64,000 bases of DNA from Mortierella sp. BCC40632. Taxonomy: Eukaryota; Mortierellomycota; Mortierellomycetes; Mortierellales; Mortierellaceae. A model generated the notes under the pieces. That model saw nothing but the letters and a program-made list of their open reading frames with translations, made no database searches and was not told where the DNA came from. Of this stretch, positions 38,816-48,773 are shown in pieces. The DNA lies in the NCBI GenBank assembly GCA_011634665.1, contig WAEK01000011.1, forward strand, positions 1,103,501 to 1,167,500, in the 5' to 3' direction. Numbering within the stretch: position 1 is the first letter of the stretch; each line of letters opens with the position of its first letter. A program made the position numbers and the translations under genes.

Positions 38816-41228
38816 ATGACCACCACCCAAGAACTGCTGCCGCAGACCGCTTTCCCATCCGCTCCTTTTCCCGAGACCAACACCATCTCTACATCCGAAG
38901 ACTCTTTCACAAAGACCACTACTACCTCTAACGAAATGGATACTGACAAGATCTCTGCAGTCATGGGCAGCTATATGCTGCAAGGATGGGTGAGTGATCA
39001 CGCCAGAATTACCCAACATGTACCCAATTCGCTAATGTGTCTCCATGGCGATTGGTTTGTTACATTGTATTGCTTTTGTTCTCGTCAGATTCATATTCCC
39101 CTCTGCTCCTCATTTGTGCACTTTCTCATACTCTACCTTCCATCTTTTCATCTCTCTCTATCTTTCTTTGTTTTTTTTTTCTCACTCTAACAGGCAATGC
39201 TGAACGACGGATGCCCTGATTGCAATGTAAGTCATCCACTTCTCGCGTGGTCGAGAATGACTGAGCTGTGCGCACTCTGACACGGAGCACATTGTTGGCT
39301 GAAAAAAGTCTAGCGCCTTCTTGCTCTGTTCTCTGTGCACAGAAGAACAGAAGAACAAGAGTCTAGCAATGGAAGGAGCCAAGGGCGCGAGCTCTGAGAG
39401 TGCCTATTTGCTCCCATCTGCATTATTATCCAACCATTGGAAGAGCACTTTTGGTTCCATGTCACCTATCCCTGTCTGCCATCTAGACTAACGCTGCTCT
39501 TCTTGGACAATGGCCCGATCCTTCTTTTCGATAGACTCCATTGATGCGCAACAGGGAGGCAACAAGCCAGATTTGCGTCAATTGCCAGCTTAATCCGCCT
39601 GTTGACCCCGAGGATGCTGCTGCTGACGCTGTTGCAACCACCGAGCCCCAGTCGGCCACCATGCTGTTCCCTCCTCCTCCTATGGCAGCTATGCCCGCGG
39701 CGCCTGGACCATTGACTGCGCTCCCTCCGCCTCCCTCACAACAGGCGCAACAACAACGCCAATCGCAAAAGGACCATCGCGTGTCTGTGCTGGACCCCGT
39801 GATGGAGAATGCACGCAAGGCACTTCGTCCCACAGGCCGACTCGGGTCGAATCCCATTCCACCTCCCACTCCTCCCCCACCCCGTACCTCTGCCGCGTTC
39901 CCACAGCCGCCCAAGGGTGCGCCGCCTGCAAAGTCCATTGCAGGTGTCTGGCCACCTACCCCCAAGGCCAACATCCCCCTCCCTCCTGGTCCTCCCCCTC
40001 CCGGTGCTGCCAACGGATCACTTGCACCCCAACCTGGGACTCGCGACATGAAGCGATCACCATCCAACTCGATGATTATCTCGGAGACCATGCTGCCTCC
40101 ACCCCCCCTCTGCCATCACATCTGGTCCCCTGCCAGAACCCCCAACCCGTTCCCCTCCAACCACCGATGCGATCGTCTCCTCTGAGCTGACTGCTGCCCC
40201 AGTAGAGAATCTTGAACAGGCTGTGGACTCTGAAGAGACAAATGGTGCACAGGCTACAGCGACAACCGAGGTAGTACAAGAGTCATCTGAGGCAGAAGTA
40301 GCAACAGAAGAGACGTCACCTAAGCAGGAGGAGGAGGAGGAGAAGGAGGAACCTGCTGAGCAAGCACAGCAAGCACAGCCAACACAGCCCCTTCCCAAGG
40401 AAGAGGAGGATGAAGATGACAAGGGAGCGGAGAGTGATGATGATTTTGAGGATGCAGCTGAAGAGGTCTATCGACCCACGGAAGAGGAGATCAAGGCGCG
40501 CGAGTCCAAGCGAGAGCAGAGCGAGCATGCCTCTCGATTGATTGGTCAAAAGATGCTCCAAGGCTGGGCCATGCTCCAAGATCCTTGTCCTAACCCTTCA
40601 TGCCATGGAGTAAGTGATTTTTTCCTTTCTCTACGTGATCTATTGCTATTGCACTCCTACTATGAACATTTCTCACTCATACCCTCTCTCTCACTATCTC
40701 TTGGATCTAGGTACCTCTGATCAGGAACCGTGAAAAGAAAGAGTACTGTGTCGTCTGCGAAAATTATTATCAGCGCGAGCAGGATTTGGAGCATGGAAAG
40801 TTCACTCTTGTCCGTGAGGAATCGAGCACAGTCCCGGCGCCTACTCCTGAGGAGGAGGCACCCAAGGCCGTTGTGGCGGCGGCAGCTGTTGCCCCAATGT
40901 CACAATCGGCATTGGAATCCCTTGCGGAGGAAATTCTCGAGGGAAATGTGACCTCGGCTTCGTTCCCTGCCGCGCCAACCACTTTACCTCCACCACCCAA
41001 GGTGGCTTCCCCACCTATTCCTCCTCAGCATCAGGGTGTGGTCGCATCCCCTCCTACCAAGGCAACCTCGCCTTTGTCAAGCCCTTCCATTAGCAAGGGG
41101 CAACGCGATCTTCACGGACGTATTTCCAACTCGATCGTCCTTCCTCCAGCAGTTCCCATGTCACCTAGCCTCGGAATGGCAGGTCAGCAAATCCTTGGAA
41201 AGCACTTGAGCGAAGACTTGGACGTAAG

Positions 41229-41260
<32 letters not shown>

Positions 41261-41878
41261 GAATGTTGCATTCTCTCTCTCTCTCTCTCTCTGGAATCAG
41301 CACTTGATCGTCTTTTCTCTCACGAGTTACTAACGCAGTCTATTCTATTTTGTTTGACAATCGTTATCTAGAAACTGACATCTGAAGACGAAGAGTTCAG
41401 AAAGCATATTCAGATCATTCGAAAGGTGGGCGAGTTCTCTAACCGGTCATTGCCACCTGTTCCAGGACCACCCTTGCCACAGCCCCCCTCGGGTCCTCCA
41501 CCAGCCCTGCTCGGATCTCGTCCTGCATCGACCTACTCCAACTCGTCTAGTCATCACATGTCTGAAGGTGAACGGAGTGACCGACATCATTCTCATCGTC
41601 ATGGAGCCGGCTCCACACATCATGCACAGCCACATTCACAACAGAACGGATCCTCGAATGGTGAAGGTCAAGCCCAAGCACCTCCACCAGCACCACTTTC
41701 ACCTGAGGTCCAGGCGCTTGTTTCTGCGACACACAAGACGATTGCGACGATTTTGGTCAAGTTGGAGGCATATCGATTGGCGCTGGAGATGACTGAGAAT
41801 CCGAAGGAATGCCAAGTGTTGACGAACCAGATCAAGGGTCTGATGGAATGTCTGAAAGCCTGTCGAGAGACTCTATGA
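38816..41878 (+). CDS. Protein with two p27/ZNRD2-type zinc ribbons and proline-rich linkers
   Basis: Exons 38816-38989, 39194-39226, 39535-40609, 40711-41223, 41372-41878 (about 766 aa after allowing for one surplus base). Two copies of the autoantigen-p27 (ZNRD2/SSSCA1) ribbon are present: MLQGWAMLNDGCPDCN with TPLMRNRE and CVNC, and about 400 residues later KMLQGWAMLQDPCPNPSC with VPLIRNRE and CVVC. In both, introns fall inside the ribbon. The linkers are rich in Pro, Ala and Glu; the C-terminus is a helical domain (VSATHKTIATILVKLEAY). Exon 3 is one base too long: the frame shifts at a C7 run (40102-40108), after which coding resumes cleanly. Zinc binding is secure from the Cys pattern; the cellular role is unknown. 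Confidence 0.85.
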
Positions 41879-41991
41879 GAGTGAAAAAAAAAAAAAATCA
41901 CACTCACACAAATAATATCAAAAGTTGGATTCATTTTCTTCATTTTTTTCTTTTTCTTTTTCAAATATTCTATCCCAGCATTTTTTTTTTT

Positions 41992-42038
<47 letters not shown>

Positions 42039-42157
42039 CCAAAAAATATACAGTGGCTAGCTGCTGCCTAGAGCAGCTGTGGTTGTGGTTTTGCGAACAA
42101 ATTTGCTCTCCATTTTTTTTTTTTTTATTTCGCTCCGTCGCCCTGCGTCTTGTGAAC
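41879..42157. other. 3' flank with long poly(T)
   Basis: AT-rich 3' flank with T-runs at 41980-42033 interrupted by single C; no gene. Confidence 0.6.
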
Positions 42158-43189
42158 CGTCTCAAAAGTTGCAAATAGAAGAAGCACCTGGAGACGGTTC
42201 GAAGAGGACAATCTCCACTCTATCAAGTATGACAGCGACAGCCTAATCCATCTAGGTATCCTCCCAGTAACGTAGCTACATCCCACAACACAAGGCCCTG
42301 GTCCTGATTTTGAGTCGATCATGGTGCCATGCCTCTCACCTGGCACCTCTATACTCTTTCCTGGTGCCCCATCATCCTCTCTTTCACGCAGTACAATTCG
42401 GGGCTCCCGTGGTTCTGCCTATGTCATTATTGGTGCTGCTAATGCCTCTCTTGGAGTTGTCGCTCTCTCGTTTGTCCCACCTCCAAGTTTGATACAATGC
42501 TTTTCTAGCGCCACTAAGGGAACAACCAACAGTCGCAAAAGATTGCCTATCCTCCAAGACTCACAGAAGAGTGTCAAAGACATCGGTAGGAATCCACCTG
42601 ATCTTAAGGCTTCAAGACCGGGTAAATGTACTCATGGCCAGATATTGGCAATAGAGCGAACGATAGACGCCACTCTAGTATTACTAACGGATGACTAGTC
42701 CTCAATCCTTCTCACCAAAAAAAAAACTCGTTTACATTCAAACAGAAACAGAAACAGAAACAGGTCCTTGTTGAATTTTACAAATACTTCGAGAGCAGGG
42801 AGGCCAAGATAACGAGTGATGTCTCCTATGGAAACTTTGGCTGTCTAACCGGATATCACGTTTCCAAGACCTCTTCTCTTGGAGGCATTGGCTTGCCCTG
42901 ATGCGTGCCAATTTACTGTTCAGAAACACGGGAGACAAAGTGCTGTGCCAGAGAAGCCAGCTGTAACGAACATTCCTAACAAGGACGTTTATGGTAAAAA
43001 CAACTCTTCCTTGTATCAAACATTTTCTTTAAATAAGGACTGGGGTCTTGTGCTGGAGGAGAAAGCTCCATTGATGACGAGACAGGACGATGTCTAGATG
43101 GATTAGGCTGTCACTGTCATACTTGATAAAGTGGAGAGTGCTCCTCGAATCGTCTCAAGATACCTCTTTTATTTGCAGCTTTTGAGACG
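42158..43189. mobile_element. MITE-like non-autonomous DNA element with ~100-bp terminal inverted repeats
   Basis: Left arm about 42158-42255 and right arm about 43089-43189 (reverse complement) align nearly end to end: both open with cgtctcaaaag, share gcaaata and gagacg, and finish with tatcaagtatgacag and gacagcctaatccatctag. By eye the arms are about 80% identical. The interior has only short frames without motifs, so the element would depend on a transposase elsewhere. Target-site duplications were not established because the exact ends are uncertain. Confidence 0.65.
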
Positions 43190-43216
43190 ATTTGGCTCTC
43201 AGAATCTGGTTTTTTG

Positions 43217-43621
43217 TCAACAAAAACCTAACGTGGTCATGTAGAGTTTATAGATTTTTTTTTGCGGAAATCCGCCAGCCAAAATTTCCGTAAAAAATTT
43301 TTGATTTTTTTGAGGTGAGCCGGATTTTTTTTTTTTTACCTTCCCCACGAATGCACGATGTGTATCTTTGGCTTTGGAGAGCAAAGGACGTGACCTGATG
43401 TCCTCCAGTGCGGTGTCTCCCTCCAGGCACTTCAGTGACTTAATTTCTTTTGCCAGGCACTCCTCGAGTACCTTTTTCTTCACCCGGACATAGACTCCCC
43501 TCCACCTTGTCTGTGCCTCCCATTGTGTCGCCACAAACAACAGTGTTCGTTCAGTTCCTTTCTGCTCCATCATCAGAGGCGTCTGCAAAGATAAAAAAAA
43601 AAAAGATCCATGAAAAAACAT
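43217..43621 (-). pseudogene. Remnant of an unidentified repeated gene
   Basis: A 134-codon minus-strand frame with biased composition in its middle part (CLEGDTALEDIRSRPLLSK, then DTHRAFVGK) followed by a donor-like GGTAAAA and a poly(A) tract. The same DTHRAFVGK-type coding end recurs on the plus strand at 44861-44893 as AHRAFVGK. I do not recognise the family; it may be part of a multicopy gene or transposon. Confidence 0.35.
43339..43371. repeat. Left arm of a 33-bp inverted repeat
   Basis: Matches the reverse complement of 44861-44893 at 31 of 33 positions (core ccttccccacgaatgcac). The two arms bracket 1.55 kb with transposase remnants and the minisatellite. Confidence 0.8.
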
Positions 43622-43739
43622 GCACTTCTAGTTGCTTCCAACCAAGATCAAACACACATGGGAGATAGATATCAGGATCTATTACATTGTGCGAGAGCGG
43701 AAGATATGCAAGCTGTACTTATCCTCCCTTCGCGAAGGT

Positions 43740-43825
43740 CTACCCAAGCAAGGTGTCAAGTTGGTCAGGCAGTCATTTAGTATCCAGTTCAAGGCCGAGG
43801 TAATTGAGAAAGCCAAAGGTTAAGT
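43740..43825 (+). pseudogene. Possible N-terminal helix-turn-helix remnant of a pogo/Tigger-like transposase
   Basis: A short frame ending RQSFSIQFKAEVIEKAKG resembles the first helix of CENP-B/pogo DNA-binding domains, which begin with a similar S-[FY]-[ST]-x-x-[FQ]-K-x-E-V-I pattern. It breaks immediately afterwards. With the DDE-like fragment at 44460-44640 it suggests one decayed transposase. Confidence 0.35.
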
Positions 43826-43894
43826 TGAGCATTCCCAACTTTTTTTTTCTTTAATATTCAATACTCAGGTAGAGTTTTTGGTCATTTTTTTTTT

Positions 43895-44213
43895 GACCAG
43901 TTAACCGAATGACTGAGTTAACCAAAATGACCAGTTGACCGATTGACCGATTGACCGTTTAACCGAATGACCGTTTAACCGAATGACTGGGTTAACCGAA
44001 TGACTGGGTTAACCGAATGACTGGATTAACCGAATGACTGGGTTAACCGAATGACTGGGTTAACCGATTGACTAGGTTAACCGTTTGACCGTTTGACCGT
44101 TTTGACCGAATGACCGAATGACTGGGTTAACCGAATGACTGGGTTAACCGAATGACTGGGTTAACCGAATGACTGGGTTAACCGAATGACTGGGTTAACC
44201 GAATGACCGATTG
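43895..44213. repeat. 17-bp minisatellite with embedded shorter units
   Basis: About a dozen copies of gaatgactgggttaacc, several perfect and adjacent, interspersed with 8-9-bp units of type ttgaccgt/aatgaccg. Copies differ by single substitutions (ggg to gga or agg). The unit length is not a multiple of three, so it is not a coding repeat. Confidence 0.95.
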
Positions 44214-44459
44214 TCCAGCTTACTTGATTTGACCAGAAGGTTAACTTCACCATTTGACGTATTAACCGACACTGTCAACCAGCCAAAGCTGACAATGGTA
44301 TCGAAGAAAAAAAAAACAAAGCAAGAGAACTGCTCAACCTCAAGAAATCGGACACCGGGTGAATAACACATATCTTTGTCAATTTGGTTGCTGCAGCTTG
44401 ATGGCCAGCTTTCAGAGCCAAGATTACTCCTCTTCTCTACCCTATGGCATTAGCAATCG

Positions 44460-44640
44460 ATGACAGACTTTTGGGACACGGACAGCAAGCTCTCCCCCTC
44501 TGGGAAAAATATCAATGCTCGATGGCTCCCTGTGAATTCAACTCCTGAAACTCAGTCTCTTGACGTAGGCATGATCAACCTGTTCAAGAAGTCTTTCATA
44601 GGATTCCCCTGCCCTGACGCATCCCCAGTCCGGGACACAT
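44460..44640 (+). pseudogene. C-terminal DDE-domain remnant of a pogo/Tigger-like transposase
   Basis: The frame contains ARWLPVNSTPETQSLDVGM followed by INLFKKSF. This matches the pogo/Tigger (DDE_1) pattern L-P-x-N-T-T-x-x-x-Q-P-L-D-x-G-x-I-x-x-F-K that leads into the last catalytic residues. Sequence on both sides is out of frame or unrelated. Confidence 0.55.
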
Positions 44641-44860
44641 GGAGGAGTCAAAGTCCGTCTCCAACGGTCATGCAAGGCGATCAATCGCCTCGTGAAGTTG
44701 GCCGGTGGATATCCAATTGTCAGTACAGAGGGCATTGAAGCTATCCCATGAAATGACAGTTGCTTCAAATAGACGATCCAAGTATTTGAGGGAAATGGGT
44801 CAGCTTCCAGAACTCCCTTTCAGAACTAAAAAAAAAAAAAGAGAGGGGGATGAGGCTTTC

Positions 44861-44893
44861 CCAAAGGTGCACATCGTGCATTCGTGGGGAAGG
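44861..44893. repeat. Right arm of the 33-bp inverted repeat
   Basis: Partner of 43339-43371. It lies about 30 bases beyond the point where the truncated Crinkler copy loses homology. Confidence 0.8.
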
Positions 44894-44899
44894 CAAAGA

Positions 44900-45095
44900 A
44901 AGAAGAAAAAAAAAAAGGGGGGATGTTGACGCGCCAGAGACAAAGCTTATCAGCAGCGACATTAAACTCGGGAGCCTTCTTAGCCTTGATGAGGTCTTTG
45001 AGTTCTCCTAATGTCGTTGCACTCGATGCTGAGACAGGGAACGCGGTACTCTCTCCATCAACAAGGCAGAACAGGGTCAAGGTGCTGGAAGTCAT
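44900..45095 (-). pseudogene. Truncated Crinkler (CRN) effector, header domain only
   Basis: Starts at 45095 and reads a ubiquitin-like CRN header: TLFCLVDGE, ELKDLIKAKKAPEFN, DKLCLWRVNIP. It aligns with the header of the complete CRN gene at 45808. Homology stops after LWRVNIP, where the sequence enters a poly(T) tract and then the 33-bp inverted-repeat arm of the neighbouring transposon-rich block. No NTPase or nuclease part was found on this side. CRN genes are effectors of oomycetes and some fungi; this copy looks dead, or encodes at most a header-only peptide. Confidence 0.8.
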
Positions 45096-45807
45096 GGTGC
45101 GAAGCTCAATAAAATGGAGAAGAGGATGCCGATGGCTACAAAAGGAACAAAGGCTGTTGAGGAGGCGTGGGATGAAGAGAGAGTGAAGGATGAAAGAAAA
45201 GAGAAAGTAGAGGGATTAAAAGGAACAGGAAGAAGGGATGGAGAGACGTGCAAAATGTGGAAATGGTGGCAAAAAGAAAGGATGTAAGATACAAACAAAA
45301 AAGTAAGGTCGAAAGAGAGGGTGAGAGCGGTAAAGGTTATAGAGGGGAGAAGGTGACATTTGTAAAGAGATGCGCAGAAAGAAAGTGCATGGTGACACGT
45401 GACAGTGATGTGTGGGGGGCGCACACGCGATCTTGCTACTCCTTCTGTGGCTACCCCGTTCTCTGTCTTTACCATGCACTGACTGCACTCTCTCTCCACG
45501 TCTCTTTGCAATGTCACCCTTCTCACTCACATCTTTTTCTCTCCTTCATTGCCTTTACTGCTCTCACGCTCTCTTTTGACCTTAATTTCTTGTTTGTCTT
45601 TTACTCTCTTTCTTTTCTGCCACCATTTCCACATTTGTATCGTCTTTGCCACCGCTCCCACGCCTTTCCATCCCTCTTTTTAATCCTATCCTTCTCTTTT
45701 CTTTCATCCTTCGCTTTCTCTACATCCTGCACCTTCTCGATAGCGCTCTGGAGACAGCCCATTACTTGTCCCCCTTCCTCTTCTTTCCATTGATGCTTCG
45801 CAACACC
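45096..45807. promoter_or_regulatory. Palindromic bidirectional promoter of the Crinkler pair
   Basis: The sequence upstream of each CRN start is homologous in inverted orientation. For example 45549-45640 (plus) matches the reverse complement of about 45240-45350, sharing gccaccatttccacatttt-type stretches; the similarity continues through tctttgcaatgtcaccctt. Arms meet near 45400-45470. Confidence 0.7.
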
Positions 45808-48664
45808 ATGACCGACAAGCACTTCACCTTGTTTTGCCTTGTTGATGGAGAAGCAACATCCAACGCGTTCTCTGTCAAGATTTCCTCAAGCGATTCCGTC
45901 GACGATCTGAGAGAGCTCATAAAGTCCAAGAAACCAGTCGATTTCGAGCATGTTGATGCAAACAACCTCACTCTCTGGCGCGTCTCTCACCCAATCACCA
46001 AGGGCAATGATTTGATCCCCATCCCCCTCGAAAACATCATCTCCAATGACAAAGAAAAGCTTGGCCCGGCAGATGACATTGCTGATGTCTTTCCAGAGGC
46101 ACCTCCCAAGAAGACAATTCATATCATTGTCCAGCGCCCTCCTCCTCAAGGTAATGAGACGCGTTTTCTGATTGTTCTTGGACGGAATGAGCTTGTTCAC
46201 CCAGCCATCTAAATACGCACTTTTTGACCCCGTCATTCAACCACGCCGCACAGTCCCTGCCCGCGTCCCAAGCCCTCTCCCTGGCTATCTTTCGAATGAA
46301 CCTCGTCCTGGTACTCCGAGGGGTAGTGAGTACAGTGATATCGCTGCCTGTTCCTCTTTCACATCACTAATCAATTCTTTTTTCTCGTTTTAAACCTTAG
46401 CGGCACTTACAAAGAGAGTCGTTCCCTATGACAACATCGAGAATGAACTGGCTCAAATCATCAAGGGTGCAAAACCACACCACTCCTGGCATACTGTCGA
46501 TGCAGCAGATGTCGAGACCGCTCAAAAGGATAAACTGGGGCCCTTCTACAAAAAACCGCTGCCTTACGGTGTCTTGGCGGATAGCATGAATCTCACAATG
46601 CTTGGAGCGGTACTGGACAGACAACCAATGTCAGAAGATAACAAGACCCTTCGCCAGATAGTCGACAGCGACATCAAGAAGACTACTGGCCATAGCGTGG
46701 TGGCCATGGTTGGTCGATCAGGCTCTGGCAAAACTGCGACGGTGATCGATCTGGCAAGGAAGCACTTTGTTGTATACTGCGTGTGTTCGAATCCACGCAG
46801 CACCAGTCAACCAGAGTTTCAAGATCAAAACTTCTCTAACCTTGCAAAGGATGTTGAAAAAATGTATTTAGCGCTTCCTTCACCAATGTCGCGGGATCAA
46901 CGGATCGCTAACGACAGACGCCTGAAAGATGTCGCAGGAGATCGTGTGGAGCTTGAGATCTTAGCGCGACTGTTATTTCTACAGCTTCTTTTCAACAGCA
47001 ATGGTCTACTCACACCGGAACAGTTCTTCCGTGAGCAGACGAATGGGGGAGGCGTGACAATTGGGGTTTTGGTCAACATGCTGCGTGTGTTCGAAGCCGA
47101 GACGATCAGAAGCATGCTGGATTTTACGCAGAATAGACTGGCAGTCCATCTTCGTCAGCAAGATCTGGGGCTGGTGGTTGCTCTTGACGAAGCCCAGATC
47201 GCAGGAAGCCTCATTTTGCCAAGGGAATTTATTTCGCCAAGTGCGACAAATAAACCCGACGAAATCTTCGACAGCAAAGGGCAGATCAAGGAGAGATATA
47301 GCCGCGGGTTTCTCACGCCTCTCTGTGCGACACTAGGCGGTGTGCGGGCAACAGTGGTGGTGCTTGGAACATCGCTCACTTTACAAGATGCAGAGCACGT
47401 GTACTCAGCAGTCGGCAAGCGCACCAACTTCCACAGAATCCTGCAGTATCCTTCGTTTGACGATCAAGACGTGGATACCATAGTATCAGAGCTGGTTGAT
47501 ATCTCCGACTGTACCCTTCCAGATGCCAAGCGTCGGATGCTCACAGGGAGAGCACGATTGTCTGTCAGCGTTGCCCGCGAGCTTTTCGAATATCATCACA
47601 TCGAACCTCGGAGCAAACAAACCAAGCTGGACATGGCACTCGATTCAGCGATTAAACGAGCAAAGACTGAACTGCGCGATAAGGTGCGAAACCTTCTAGA
47701 CACAGACAGGACCGGGGATATCGCACATCTACTCGGCCGCATGGTATTAGCATACAATCTCCAGGGCGGCAAGATCTGGTTTACAAGTGACAGTCAAGCT
47801 GATTTTATGGATAAGGCCCTGTGCAGTCTGCGAATACATAGCGATGGGGTGCATTGGCTCATGGACGAGCCGCTTGTGGTCGAAGTGGTAGAGGAAGAAC
47901 TGAAACGGTCGAATGCGGATCCCTTCTTTTCGGAGCATCTCCGTCAGCTTGACGGAATCATTGAGAATCTCGGTGTCAAGTCATCAGCCAAAGGGAATGC
48001 TCTGGAACCACTCGTCCGACAATCCCTGCGACGCTTCTGCAACTTTCGTCTTGAGGATCTTCCATTCCTCAAGGGCATTACATTACCCTCATGGTGCATT
48101 GGACTCAAGCTTCAGATCGACGAAATCAATACGGCGCGTGGATTTGATTATGGGGGCCAAGACGCTGAGGCTGATCTCCAGTTTCTCATTGACCGTCCGC
48201 CGAACAAGATGCTAGTTGAACAATCTGGTACCCGTCAGGATGGGGCATGGTTCTTTGACAAACATTTTGCTGGGTCCCTTGCTATCAAGTTCTATAGCAA
48301 CGCTATACCGCAAGCCGACCACAAAGAAAACGAATCGTCCAGCGATATTCGCTGCAGCTTCTTGGCAAAGGACGGAGCCAAGGAAAACCCATCCCTAAAA
48401 AAGATCAGAGACAGCTTTGTTGCTTCTGGTGTACCCAAGGAGCTTAAAGGCATTCTTCGCATCCACCTCGAGTTCCCAAGGGTTCAGGGCCCAAAGCCAA
48501 CAACTTATGTCAAGAGGGACCCCTCTGCAGGCATCGAGGATGTAATGGTTTATATCGACCTGTCGAACATGGATGACTTCTTTTATGAAGGTATCGAGAA
48601 AAACAAGTGCGATATTCTCCGTTTGAAAAGACTAATCGATTATGTGCTATCGAAGGACAAGTAG
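45808..48664 (+). CDS. Crinkler (CRN) family effector: ubiquitin-like header, P-loop NTPase and nuclease-like C-terminus
   Basis: Exons 45808-46150, 46254-46322, 46401-48664 (891 aa). CRN proteins are modular intracellular effectors or toxins of oomycetes and fungi. The header (residues 1-114) has TLFCLVDGE, ELIKSKKPVDFEH, LTLWRVSHP and ends in HIIVQRP, the counterpart of the HVLVxxP junction motif. After a Pro-rich linker a STAND/AAA-like ATPase follows: Walker A GRSGSGKT (near residue 241) and Walker B VVALDEAQ (near 395). The last third contains DAEADLQFLI and MLVEQSG (near 725-745), compatible with a restriction-endonuclease-fold nuclease as described for CRN toxins. No signal peptide is visible. 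The reading frame is intact. Domain order is clear; nuclease activity is inferred. Confidence 0.9.
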
Positions 48665-48737
48665 AGCATTGCGTGCTTAGATTTGCAGGCAGAGCGGAAA
48701 AGTAACATTTTTGAAATATAGCCTTGATGTCCACTTG

Positions 48738-48773
<36 letters not shown>

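Noticed and set aside
43895..44213. Telomere-like or CRISPR-like array
   Set aside because: Units are directly adjacent without unique spacers and do not match fungal telomere repeats; it is an ordinary minisatellite.
45248..45793. 181-codon plus-strand frame in the CRN promoter
   Set aside because: It is composed of the pyrimidine-rich inverted-repeat leader; the real CRN start is fixed by the conserved header at 45808.
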